A stretch of 64,000 nucleotides of DNA, from NCBI GenBank assembly GCA_036733345.1, contig DAINAR010000007.1, forward strand, positions 1 to 64,000. The letters run 5' to 3'. Below are positions 27,263 through 35,498 of this stretch, piece by piece. Below the pieces are notes generated by a model, which saw only the letters and a list, made by a program, of their open reading frames with translations, ran no database searches and had not been told where the DNA came from. The stretch is from JAFGMQ01 sp036733345 (GTDB taxonomy: Bacteria > Desulfobacterota > DSM-4660 > Desulfatiglandales > Desulfatiglandaceae). A program made the position numbers and the translations under genes. The stretch's first letter is position 1. Each line of letters begins with the position of its first letter.

Positions 27263-27304
27263 GCCTGGACCTGACAGGCTAAAAAGCTCGCCTGCAGGTC
27301 AGGC
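27263..27304 (+). other. Strong hairpin just upstream of cysQ
   Basis: The left arm at 27,263-27,279 pairs with the right arm at 27,290-27,304 through 15 base pairs interrupted by two single-base bulges, around a loop of about 10 bases. The right arm ends 16 bases before the cysQ ATG, with no Shine-Dalgarno sequence seen in between. It could end an upstream transcript, attenuate cysQ, or be a remnant repeat. Confidence 0.5.
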
Positions 27305-27320
27305 ACCACATTAATTTATT

Positions 27321-28139
27321 ATGAACATCAATCAACTGATTATGCCGGCGATAGCTGCTGCAATAGAGGCAGGTGCGGCCGTTCTGGAGATATATCGTCA
27401 GGCTTTTGCCGTAGAAGAAAAAGCGGACAAATCCCCTTTGACCATTGCGGATAAACGATCCCATGAAATTATTGAGGCCCGGCTGGCTACTTTTAAGTTT
27501 CCCTTGTTGAGTGAAGAGGGCAAACACCTGGATTATGCATTGCGAAAAAACTGGGATTTTTTCTGGATAGTGGATCCTCTGGACGGAACCAAGGAATTTA
27601 TAAAAAAAAATGATGAATTTACGGTCAACATTGCCCTGATACAAAAAAATGCCCCGGTGATGGGAGTTATTTATGTGCCGGTGCTACGCCAGCTTTATTT
27701 TGCGGCCCGGGAGGCTGGGGCCTTTCGCATTACCCTGGATGGGGATAAGAATATTGATGGCATGCCCCTCGACCGGTTCATTGCCCTCGCCACGCCTATT
27801 CATGCCGGTATCATTGAGGGGCGGCCTTTTACCATTGTGGGCAGCCGGTCCCACGCTACCAAAGAACTTGAGGAATATGTGGAGAAGAAACGAAAAGAAT
27901 ACGGTGATCTGGATTTTATTCCTGCGGGCAGTTCCCTGAAATTCTGCCGGGTGGCGGAAGGAAGCGCTGATGTGTATCCTCGGCTGGGGCCTACCATGGA
28001 ATGGGATACTGCGGCGGGCCATATTATCGCTGAATGCGCGGGCGCTTCCGTGTTCCGGGCAGACAATAGTGAAGCAATGCGGTACAACAAAGAAGATCTG
28101 CTGAATCCCTGGTTTTTTGTGTCAAATGGCAGGCATTAA
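27321..28139 (+). CDS. cysQ: 3'(2'),5'-bisphosphate nucleotidase CysQ
   Basis: A 272-aa inositol-monophosphatase-fold enzyme that removes the 3' phosphate of PAP, the product of PAPS use in sulfur assimilation and sulfotransfer. Motifs are LLSEEGK (Glu metal ligand), IVDPLDGTKEFI (metal-binding DPLDGT) near residue 84 and EWDTAAGH near residue 224. The lithium-sensitive phosphatase pattern is complete. No ribosome-binding site is obvious, and a hairpin sits just upstream. It stands alone. A sulfotransferase-like domain encoded 2 kb downstream (29,983) could generate PAP, which CysQ would recycle; this link is inferred. Confidence 0.93.
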   Translation: MNINQLIMPAIAAAIEAGAAVLEIYRQAFAVEEKADKSPLTIADKRSHEIIEARLATFKFPLLSEEGKHLDYALRKNWDFFWIVDPLDGTKEFIKKNDEFTVNIALIQKNAPVMGVIYVPVLRQLYFAAREAGAFRITLDGDKNIDGMPLDRFIALATPIHAGIIEGRPFTIVGSRSHATKELEEYVEKKRKEYGDLDFIPAGSSLKFCRVAEGSADVYPRLGPTMEWDTAAGHIIAECAGASVFRADNSEAMRYNKEDLLNPWFFVSNGRH

Positions 28140-28887
28140 AAGAAAGGAAAGAGGCGTAGCACCTGATTATTGACCAAGCCTTCACAAGGATTAAGAAAGG
28201 AAAACATCCATTGCAAATATGCATTAAATAAAAAAAGGATGTTATATCGCAGATTTTAAGTGTTCAGGTTTTTATCAGTTTCTGTTTTTTTGTTAAATGG
28301 AGTAAGTCATGGAGATGAAGCTGTGACGAATAGTCAGTACGTGTGGCAGGATGGCTCGATGAAATGATGAGGGGGAGCATAACAAATAAAGGATCAGTCC
28401 CGAGTCGAGGAACGAGTGCTCGGAACTAATCCATGGTTCATGAAGCTGCGAGCTATAGAGAAAAAGGCTCACAGTTGACGGTGATCTGAACGTTCGAAAA
28501 AAAACCAGAGAAAAAGGACAGGTTTTGTTCTCAGATTAATGCAAAAAAGTTCAAGCCAAAACACAAGATGCGGGTTGCACGGTTAGGATTACAATCTTGT
28601 ATTTGGTTTTTCATATCCATTATCCATCCGTACCCTTGGACTCATGATGACCTTTGTCATGGATGAGCGGGGAAAAATAATCGATTTTACTGCCTCTTTG
28701 CAGCCCGGGATTGATGAAACACGATTTAAAAAAGCCAGGATATAGTTATGTGAAGGAGTATAAGTACTTGAAACTTTATTTATTATCATATAAAATTTGC
28801 ATTGTTTTCAGGGTGTAGATGATTCAAAAAAGAGATAGAAAACAAAAATAGAGTATGCCAACAATATGTTGCGAAAGGAGGCAGGCT
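28140..28887. other. Intergenic region with structured-RNA candidate
   Basis: About 750 bp without a credible gene. Its core (28,300-28,520) is GC-richer than its flanks and contains a long hairpin: GGATCAGTCCCGAG (28,391-28,404) pairs with CTCGGAACTAATCC (28,419-28,432), 12 of 14 pairs, both mismatches C/A. An inner TCG/CGA stem closes a five-base loop. The sequence that follows holds further A-rich loops. It could be a small RNA or a remnant of a self-splicing or mobile element, but I could not match domain V of a group II intron. The last 60 bases hold the ribosome-binding site of the next gene. Confidence 0.4.
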
Positions 28888-29604
28888 ATGGCGGAGAAGC
28901 CTAAGGTTGGATGTGCTCGCCCGACCGGTGGGCTGGTCGGGCAGCCGGAGGAGAAGCAGGAAAAGCAGACAGTGCAGCCAGCAAAGGAGGTAAGAAAAAT
29001 GATACAGGTAGGAAAACCAGCACCTGATTTTGTCGCCCCTGCATACCACAAGGGGGAGTTTACATCCGTAAAGCTTTCAGATCACCTTGGTAAATGGGTT
29101 GTCCTGTGCCTGTATCCGGGTGATTTCACATTTGTTTGAGCAACCGAAATATCAGCGGTCGCTGATCATTACAAGGACTTTCAGAAGCTTGGTGTTGAAG
29201 TCTTTTCCATGAGTGTCGACAGCGTCTTTGTCCACAAGATGTGGAATGACAACGAACTCTCCAGGATGGTCAAGGGAGGAGTACCTTTCTCCATGCTTTC
29301 CGACGGAGGCGGAAAGGTAGGAACAGCCTATGGCGTTTATGATGAAGATGCCGGAGTAGAAAATCGTGGCAGGTTTATCATAGATCCTGACGGAGTCATT
29401 CAGGGATACGAAGTACTGACACCTCCTGTGGGAAGGCATGTGGCTGAAACACTTAGGCAAATCCAGGCATTCCAGCTTGTAAGAAAGAGCAAAGGAGCCG
29501 AGGCAACACCTTCAGGATGGCAGCCCGGCAGGATGACTCTAAAACCAGGCCCGGACCTTGTTGGAAAGGTATGGGAAGTGTGGAAGACCGATATGGCGAA
29601 ATGA
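28888..29604 (+). CDS. Selenocysteine peroxiredoxin (AhpC/TSA family) with N-terminal extension
   Basis: A 238-aa thiol peroxidase if TGA 29,137-29,139 is read as selenocysteine (Sec84; Sec47 from the inner start). The active-site segment is GDFTFV-U-ATE, where AhpC has FTFVCPTE. Downstream FSMSVDSVFVHKMW and GRFIIDPDG are typical of AhpC-type 2-Cys enzymes, yet the C-terminal resolving-Cys site (VCPAxW) reads ATPSGW, so it is absent. ATG 28,888 has AAAGGAGG six bases upstream. A second in-frame ATG at 28,999 has its own AAAGGAGG at 28,983-28,990 and gives the normal family N-terminus (MIQVGKPAPDF). The 37-residue extension contains Cys9. The enzyme reduces peroxides in the cytosol; its reductant is unknown. 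Confidence 0.92.
28919..28942 (+). other. Hairpin inside the N-terminal extension of the Sec-peroxiredoxin
   Basis: GCCCGACC (28,919-28,926) pairs perfectly with GGTCGGGC (28,935-28,942) around an eight-base loop. It lies between the two ribosome-binding sites of the gene, about 40 bases before the second. It could slow ribosomes from the first start or shape access to the second. Confidence 0.55.
28983..29001 (+). promoter_or_regulatory. Second ribosome-binding site and start of the Sec-peroxiredoxin
   Basis: AAAGGAGG at 28,983-28,990 is placed eight bases before ATG 28,999-29,001, in frame with the upstream start. The site is as strong as that of the first start (AAAGGAGG 28,874-28,881). 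A short form beginning MIQVGKPAPDF would match the usual length of the family. Confidence 0.7.
29137..29166 (+). promoter_or_regulatory. UGA Sec codon and SECIS hairpin of the peroxiredoxin
   Basis: TGA at 29,137-29,139 is followed 11 bases later by ATCAGC (29,151-29,156), apical loop GGTC, GCTGAT (29,161-29,166): a perfect six-pair stem. A GGUC-containing apical loop is a feature of the E. coli fdhF SECIS recognised by SelB. This is the best SECIS candidate in the window. Confidence 0.8.
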
Positions 29605-29982
29605 TCATTTGTTTGTCTCTTTTTTTATTATGCCCCGTGAGTAAGATTTCCGGGAATTATATTGAATGACAATGCAAACGTCGCGTTCAATGCAATATTT
29701 GATGCTTTGGGCGCGGCATTTTTTATATTTAGTTCCTATAAAACAGGATTGGAGAAACCTTTTAAGGTTTATATGCCTGTTCATGGAATCCCTGAGCCCT
29801 GAATTGTTTATATCCGGGCCTTTTTCTGTTAATATGCATTACCGGCATGGAGGCTGTCAAGAGAGTAGAAAATCCATCATTAAGCCAACAGGCTGATCTA
29901 TTATGTGGAAAAAATGCTATTTCATCCGGCAGTATTTTAGTATTTTATGAAGGGAATTTTTAACCCAGTGGGACTGAAAAAG
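29605..29982. other. Intergenic region
   Basis: About 380 bp between two + strand genes. A T-rich run follows the peroxiredoxin stop (about 29,620-29,635), without a strong hairpin before it. A 76-codon frame at 29,666 shows no protein-like pattern. I see no repeat or RNA gene here. Confidence 0.5.
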
Positions 29983-32802
29983 ATGACCAGTAAAGTTTTA
30001 TTGATCGGATGGGATGCTGCTGACTGGAAAATTATTCATCCCCTCATTGATAACGGTAAGATGCCGAATATGGCAAAGTTTATTGAGCAGGGTGTAATCG
30101 GCAATCTCGCAACACTTTATCCCGAATTGTCACCCATGCTCTGGACATCAATTGCAACAGGAAAAAGGCCTTTCAAGCACGGTATACTCGGCTTTATCGA
30201 ACCTGACCCGCAATCAGGCGGGGTACGACCGATTACCAATATCTCGAGGAAAACAAAGGCCATCTGGAATATCCTGAGCCAGTCAGGCCTGAAATCCAAT
30301 ATTATCGGCTGGTGGCCTTCACATCCTGCAGAGCCGATAAAAGGGGTTATGGTCTCAAACCATTATCAGAGAGCAATAGCGCCCTATGGAAAATCCTGGC
30401 CCATAAGATCAGGGACAATACACCCTGAAAGGCTTGTAAGGAATCTGGCAGCATTACGTGTTCATCCGCAGGAACTTGATGCGGGCCTTATCATGAACTT
30501 TGTTCCCCGCCTGGCAGAGATAGACCAGGAAAAGAATCGCAGGATTGAAAATATTGCAAAGATCATTGCTGATTGCACTACAATCAATAAGGCCGCAACA
30601 GCTATAATGCACCATGAGAAGTGGGATTTTACGGCCGTCTATTTTGACTCAATTGATCATTTCTGCCACGGCTTTATGAACTTTCATCCTCCTCGTCTTC
30701 CATGGGTAAATGAAAAGGATTATGAGCTATATAAAGATGTTGTGGAGAGCGGTTATATATATCACGATATTCTGCTCGGCACACTCCTGGACAAGGCAGG
30801 TGATGATTGTACGGTAATAATGGTATCAGACCACGGTTTTCACTCGGACCACCTGAGGCCGAGACATATCCCGGTTGAGCCTGCCGGCCCTGCTGCACAG
30901 CATCGGCCCTACGGTATTTTCGCAATAAAGGGCCCAAACATAAAAAAGGATGAGATCATTTACGGTGCCAGTCTCCTCGATATCTGCCCGACAATTCTGA
31001 CTCTTTTTGGAATGCCTGTTGGAAAAGACATGGACGGGAAGCCTCTCGTTAATGTCTTTGAGCATCCACCTGAAATAAAGACTGTCCAAAGCTGGGATGA
31101 AATCAAGGGAGATGACGGAAGGCACCCGGAAGATAGAAGATTAGATCCTGTCGAGGCATATGAGGTGATTAATCAACTCGTTGAACTGGGATACATCGAA
31201 AAACCGGATGATGACAGGGAAAAGGCGGTAAAGCAGAGTCTTCGTGAACTGGATTATAATGCTGCGCGGTCTTATATGGGTGCAGGCCTTTATTCTGAAG
31301 CCGTCCCTGTTTTGGAAGAGCTGTTTGAGTCATGGCCTGATGAATACAGGTTCGGAATCCAGCTGGTCACATGCCTCAAGTCGCTGGGCCGCACAAAACA
31401 GTCCAGGATACTGCTTGAGGATATTTTCAAACGGAAAAGGCAGGATATGTTAAGGGCGACCGGAGAACTCAAGGAATTCAGCAAAGGCCACAAGGATCCC
31501 AGGATAGAGGATTTGAAAGTGGAGGAGCAGCATCAACTGCGTGAACTCCGGGCCAGGGCATCAGGAAGTGCCTATGCAATGGAATTTCTTATGGGCGCTC
31601 TTCTTTTTGAAGAGGGGGATGATGAAAAGGCCCTTGTCCACTTGAAGAGAGCTGAAAAGTTAGATAGCCTGAAATCAGCCCTGCACAACATTTTAGGTGA
31701 TATATATCTTAAAATGAAGAGATGGGAGGATGCTGAGAACAGTTTTGAAAGGTCTCTTTCCATTGACCCTGAAAACGCCGAAGCATACCTCGGTCTGGGG
31801 CGCTTATACCTCAAAGTGAGGAGTAACAGTGAGGCAGCGGAAGCAGCACTGACAGCAGTAGGCCTTCGATTTCACAATCCAAAAGGCCATTTTGTTCTGG
31901 GTGTTGCACTTCATAGAATAGGAAGAATATATGAGGCAATTAATGCACTGAGAGTGGCGATTTCTCAGAGCCCTGATTACCCGGATGCCCACCGGCGGCT
32001 CAGCTATATTTATAAGAACAGGATAAGAGACGAAGCAAAAGCAGAAGAGCACAAGAGACTGGCAAAGGAGGCAAAAAAGAGGATTCAGACTTTTAAAAAA
32101 GGAAATCCATATTCTCAGCAGGATAAAAATACTGCGGCTCGGACTCCTATCACTTCGGATCATCCGGTTATTTCAATATCTTATGATACTGTTCCCAGGG
32201 GCACTGTAGACCGGGATAATACGGTTTTTATTGTCTCCGGTCTTCCCCGCTCCGGTACTTCAATGATGATGCAAATGCTTACCCTGGGAGGCATTGAAGC
32301 CCTTACCGACGAAACCAGAAAGGCTGACGATGACAATCCCAGAGGGTATTTTGAGTTTCAAAAGGCCAAACAGCTCCGGAAAGATGCATCCTGGCTTGCT
32401 GATGCAAGAAGCAGGGTTGTCAAGATTGTTGCTCAGCTGCTGTGGCATCTGCCTATAAAGAAGGGTATAGATTATTGTGTTGTTTTTATGGAACGTCATT
32501 TGGATGAGGTTATAGAATCACAGGACGTAATGCTCCGGCGGCAGGGCAAGAAAAAGGCGAAGATCTCTCATGAAATATTGAAAAGGGTCTTTGCTGAACA
32601 GATAAGAAGGGTTAAACTCATGCTGTCTGCAAGGGGAATTCCAGTGCTTTATGTTGAATACGGTATGGCCATCTCAGATCCGGCAGGAACAGCGGCAAGG
32701 GTAAATGCATTTTTGGGTGGCGGGCTTGATGAAACAGGTATGGCCAAGGCGGTGGAACCTTTGTTAAGAAATCAAAAAAAGGCTAATGCAGATCAGCTAT
32801 GA
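29983..32802 (+). CDS. Alkaline-phosphatase-fold phosphodiesterase, TPR, sulfotransferase-like fusion
   Basis: A 939-aa soluble protein with three parts. Residues 1-390 are a type I phosphodiesterase/nucleotide pyrophosphatase domain: metal Asp in GWDAADW (D11), nucleophile Thr55 in SPMLWTSIATGK, and later DSIDHFCHGF and VSDHGFHSD. Residues of about 420-700 are helical and include TPR repeats (LGDIYLKMKRWEDAENSFER, LGRLYLKVRSNSEAAEAA). The C-terminal part from about residue 745 has the P-loop GLPRSGTSMMMQML of a PAPS sulfotransferase-like domain, but it is short and may be incomplete. ATG 29,983 is preferred as it gives the usual family start (MTSKVLLIGWD); ATG 29,947 is in frame. No signal peptide is seen. 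The substrate is unknown. The triple fusion is unusual. Confidence 0.8.
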   Translation: MTSKVLLIGWDAADWKIIHPLIDNGKMPNMAKFIEQGVIGNLATLYPELSPMLWTSIATGKRPFKHGILGFIEPDPQSGGVRPITNISRKTKAIWNILSQSGLKSNIIGWWPSHPAEPIKGVMVSNHYQRAIAPYGKSWPIRSGTIHPERLVRNLAALRVHPQELDAGLIMNFVPRLAEIDQEKNRRIENIAKIIADCTTINKAATAIMHHEKWDFTAVYFDSIDHFCHGFMNFHPPRLPWVNEKDYELYKDVVESGYIYHDILLGTLLDKAGDDCTVIMVSDHGFHSDHLRPRHIPVEPAGPAAQHRPYGIFAIKGPNIKKDEIIYGASLLDICPTILTLFGMPVGKDMDGKPLVNVFEHPPEIKTVQSWDEIKGDDGRHPEDRRLDPVEAYEVINQLVELGYIEKPDDDREKAVKQSLRELDYNAARSYMGAGLYSEAVPVLEELFESWPDEYRFGIQLVTCLKSLGRTKQSRILLEDIFKRKRQDMLRATGELKEFSKGHKDPRIEDLKVEEQHQLRELRARASGSAYAMEFLMGALLFEEGDDEKALVHLKRAEKLDSLKSALHNILGDIYLKMKRWEDAENSFERSLSIDPENAEAYLGLGRLYLKVRSNSEAAEAALTAVGLRFHNPKGHFVLGVALHRIGRIYEAINALRVAISQSPDYPDAHRRLSYIYKNRIRDEAKAEEHKRLAKEAKKRIQTFKKGNPYSQQDKNTAARTPITSDHPVISISYDTVPRGTVDRDNTVFIVSGLPRSGTSMMMQMLTLGGIEALTDETRKADDDNPRGYFEFQKAKQLRKDASWLADARSRVVKIVAQLLWHLPIKKGIDYCVVFMERHLDEVIESQDVMLRRQGKKKAKISHEILKRVFAEQIRRVKLMLSARGIPVLYVEYGMAISDPAGTAARVNAFLGGGLDETGMAKAVEPLLRNQKKANADQL

Positions 32803-32806
32803 TTTA

Positions 32807-33562
32807 TCAGTTCTCCTGTTCTCGCTTTTTCAGCCTTCTTGCTCCCTCCATTAGGATAAGCCCCGTAAGTATAATTATTCCCCATTCATTAAGTGTGGGA
32901 ATGGTTAAAGATGGTACCAGAATATGAATAGGGGTATCTGCCTGGTCCTCATATGCCCAGTCAATAATTGTGCCCGCGGAACAATTCGCTGCGCCTCTGA
33001 ACTGGATCCATCCGTAGTGGATTGCCCCGTCTATATCGAATTTTACTCCTATATAGCCCATCCGGCCGTTGAATTTGCCTGCCTGCAGATCATAAATATA
33101 ACCAGTATAATTATAATATAAATCAAACCCAAGAATTCCGACAAAATTATTCCAGTTCGCTTCGGGGCCAGCGCTCTGGGAATTTTCCATTATTTGAACT
33201 ACTGGTACTTGATAAGTCGTATTTAACGTAAAAGTGGATAATGTGTATGAAAATTCGTTTCCGTTATAGGGAAACATTATATTTCCACCATATCTGTAAG
33301 TATAATTGTACCCATTATAGGTGCCGGAATATGTGGAATGAAGATTCCAGAAAAGAAAATCAATCTGCCCGTCACCGTTAATGTCAACTGTTTCAACACT
33401 GTTACTCACATTTAAATTCTGAATCCCGCTATATTGCACTGCCGCTTCTGCAGGATGTGCAACGGCCAGAGCCGCGCCTGCGATCATGGAGTAGTCTATG
33501 AGTTTCCTGTTCAGCCCATTGCTATCCTTTAATGGCCACTTTTTTGTTTTTTGATTTTTCAT
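32807..33562 (-). CDS. Secreted protein with IPTL-CTERM sorting signal
   Basis: A 251-aa exported protein. The N-terminus has a positively charged region and a hydrophobic stretch ending in an AHPAEAA cleavage-like site (about residue 40). The body is rich in Tyr, Asn and Gly, with a calcium-loop-like motif DINGDGQIDFLFWN. The C-terminus is IPTLNEWG, a membrane helix and a basic tail RRLKKRE, the tripartite IPTL-CTERM signal. Proteins with this signal are processed by exosortase-type enzymes and sent to the surface or matrix. ATG 33,562 has AAGGAG five bases upstream. No exosortase gene is in the window. It is convergent with the fusion gene at 32,802. Confidence 0.85.
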   Translation of the reverse strand: MKNQKTKKWPLKDSNGLNRKLIDYSMIAGAALAVAHPAEAAVQYSGIQNLNVSNSVETVDINGDGQIDFLFWNLHSTYSGTYNGYNYTYRYGGNIMFPYNGNEFSYTLSTFTLNTTYQVPVVQIMENSQSAGPEANWNNFVGILGFDLYYNYTGYIYDLQAGKFNGRMGYIGVKFDIDGAIHYGWIQFRGAANCSAGTIIDWAYEDQADTPIHILVPSLTIPTLNEWGIIILTGLILMEGARRLKKREQEN

Positions 33563-34233
33563 TGCGGCTCCTTCGTAAACGGGTGAATGCTATTTGACAC
33601 GTAACTTGGCAGAATGTTTTCTGTTATTATTTTTATAGTTCCATGTCAAGACTTAAATATTCCAGAATTATGGTTGAGCAGGATTATTCAAAAATATTTG
33701 ACAATGAAAAACGGATATACTACTTCGTTTATATTATAGTGTGAAAAATATCCCTTATTAACAGATAGAAATACTGCAAAGTTGAGATTTTTATAACAAT
33801 ATAATTTATGATATTATTACTCCAGCAATAGTATATGTTAATGTTGTCCCAGCCAGGGGCTGATAAACCAGCCAAAAACACAGGCTGGTAAACCCTCCAC
33901 AAAAAATGGCGGGTAAAATTTCGAGACCCGAATCAAGTTCGGGATAAATCCGCCAAAAACATTGGCGGGTAAACTCCAGCCTGTCCCGGATTCCTGTTCG
34001 GGGCCGGAATCCACAATGAATTCGACTGTATGCCCCCGGATCGGGGTCCGGGGGAGGCTTATCAAGCCCGGCATGACGATTGATGTTTTTAATCGCCGGA
34101 GTAATATTTTGGCGGGAGGAATTTGGAGTTAATTAACGTTACTTGATTCGGAATGGAACTCAGGATTATTATCAGATTGGTTTTTTGCTGAAGCAACCTG
34201 TATTCTGTTGAGCGGTTAGTTTAGGAGGAGATT
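33563..34233. other. Intergenic region with family B repeat
   Basis: A 670-bp divergent region between the IPTL-CTERM gene (-) and gpgS (+). The first 270 bp are AT-rich and should hold the promoter of the - strand gene. The middle is a family B repeat cluster (33,844-34,078). The last 150 bp lead to a strong AGGAGG site before gpgS. Open frames within the repeat are artefacts of its composition. Confidence 0.5.
33844..34078 (+). repeat. Inverted-repeat element family B, copy 2 (expanded)
   Basis: About 235 bp made of multiple short hairpins. It shares TCAAGTTCGGGATAAA-like and CCTGTCCCGGATTCCTGTTC blocks with copy 1 (24,345). It contains the extra hairpin CCCCCGGA-TCGGGG-TCCGGGGG at 34,033-34,054 and ends in GGCATGACG, matching the TGACG end of the family. 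Its left end lacks the clear CGTCA terminus, so it is either rearranged or a compound of two units. Confidence 0.65.
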
Positions 34234-35445
34234 ATGTCTGATTTTTTTCAGAATGGTGAAATAGCAACATTTCATAGACTTAAATACCGGGATATAGATG
34301 AAATTGAGGCAGAACTCCAGGAGGCAGCTGTTCATCGTCCAATCTCCCTGGTCCTGCCGTATATACCTGTTGAGCTTGAGGGGAAAGGCCTTCCAACGAT
34401 TGTCGAAGAACTCCGTCATGTAAAATATCTTAAGAACATCATAGTAACCATCGGCAATGCTGATGAAGAAGACTTCGTTGAGGCAAAAAAATTTTTTTCA
34501 GCTCTTCCGCAGGAACCCAAATTAGTATGGTGCACGGGTCCGAAGATCGAAGCCCTTTACGGGGAACTTAATGAGAGTGGTATTGACGCAGGCGGAGACG
34601 GAAAAGGAAGGTCCGCCTGGACGGCATATGGATATATTCTTGCGAGAGACGATAGTCAGGTCATAGCACTGCATGACTGCGATATCGTAAACTATGACCG
34701 GGATTTGCTTGCACGCCTTTGCTACCCTGTTGCAAATACGTATATAGATTTTGAGTTCTGCAAGGGTTATTATGCAAGGATTACAAATCAGCTGCATGGC
34801 CGTATAACACGAATCTTTATGACACCCCTTATACGTGCCCTGAAATCAACACTCGGTCCGAATCAGTTTTTGGATTACCTTGACAGTTTCCGTTATATCC
34901 TGGCAGGGGAATTTTCAATGGGTATTGATCTGGCCAGAAGACTGAGAATCCCGGGAGATTGGGGAATAGAGGTGGGAGTTCTCGGGGAGGTCCACCGCAA
35001 TTGTTCCATGAGCAGGATCTGTCAGGTTGATCTTGCTGATAACTATGAACACAAACACCAGTCTCTTACATTTGAAGATCCTAACGAGGGACTGTTGAAG
35101 ATGGGTACAGATATAGCGAAGTGCATCTTCCGAACAATCGCAAGCATGGGATATACCCTGACCAATGAATTATTTATATCTTTAAAGGCAAGTTATCTGC
35201 GCATGGCCCAGGATTTGATTGCAAGATATGAATACGATGCCAGGATTAACGGCCTGAATTATGACAGGCATGCGGAGGGCAGTACAGCCGAAGCACTTGT
35301 TGCATGCATCGAGAGCGCTGGACAGCAGTTCCTTGAAGCTCCGAATGAAGCCCCTCACCTTCCTAATTGGAACAGGGTGGTTTCAGCCGTTCCGGATATT
35401 TTTGAACGGCTGATTGATATAGTCGAACAGGATAATAAAGACTGA
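34234..35445 (+). CDS. gpgS: Glucosyl-3-phosphoglycerate synthase-like GT81
   Basis: A 403-aa GT-A fold glycosyltransferase. SLVLPYIPVELEGKGLPTIV at residues 37-56, the metal-binding LHDCDIVNYDR near residue 148 and the FEFCKGYYAR segment are typical of GpgS/MpgS-like enzymes (GT81). The enzyme joins a nucleotide-activated glucose to 3-phosphoglycerate to give glucosyl-3-phosphoglycerate, the precursor of the compatible solute glucosylglycerate. ATG 34,234 has AGGAGGAG upstream. The gene lies in a small + strand pair with a CYTH protein and is convergent with glgC, which makes ADP-glucose, a possible donor. No GpgP phosphatase gene is nearby. Mannosyl transfer cannot be excluded. Confidence 0.85.
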   Translation: MSDFFQNGEIATFHRLKYRDIDEIEAELQEAAVHRPISLVLPYIPVELEGKGLPTIVEELRHVKYLKNIIVTIGNADEEDFVEAKKFFSALPQEPKLVWCTGPKIEALYGELNESGIDAGGDGKGRSAWTAYGYILARDDSQVIALHDCDIVNYDRDLLARLCYPVANTYIDFEFCKGYYARITNQLHGRITRIFMTPLIRALKSTLGPNQFLDYLDSFRYILAGEFSMGIDLARRLRIPGDWGIEVGVLGEVHRNCSMSRICQVDLADNYEHKHQSLTFEDPNEGLLKMGTDIAKCIFRTIASMGYTLTNELFISLKASYLRMAQDLIARYEYDARINGLNYDRHAEGSTAEALVACIESAGQQFLEAPNEAPHLPNWNRVVSAVPDIFERLIDIVEQDNKD

Positions 35446-35498
35446 TCAGAGTCTTATAGTGAAAAAAAAGCTCTGCCTGTGCCGGATGTGTTATCAAA

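Noticed and set aside
28300..28520. Group II intron remnant
   Set aside because: No domain V hairpin or maturase sequence could be found, so only an unnamed structured region is reported.
33838..34074. A 78-codon frame on - over a family B repeat
   Set aside because: Its sequence is only the repeat read as codons.
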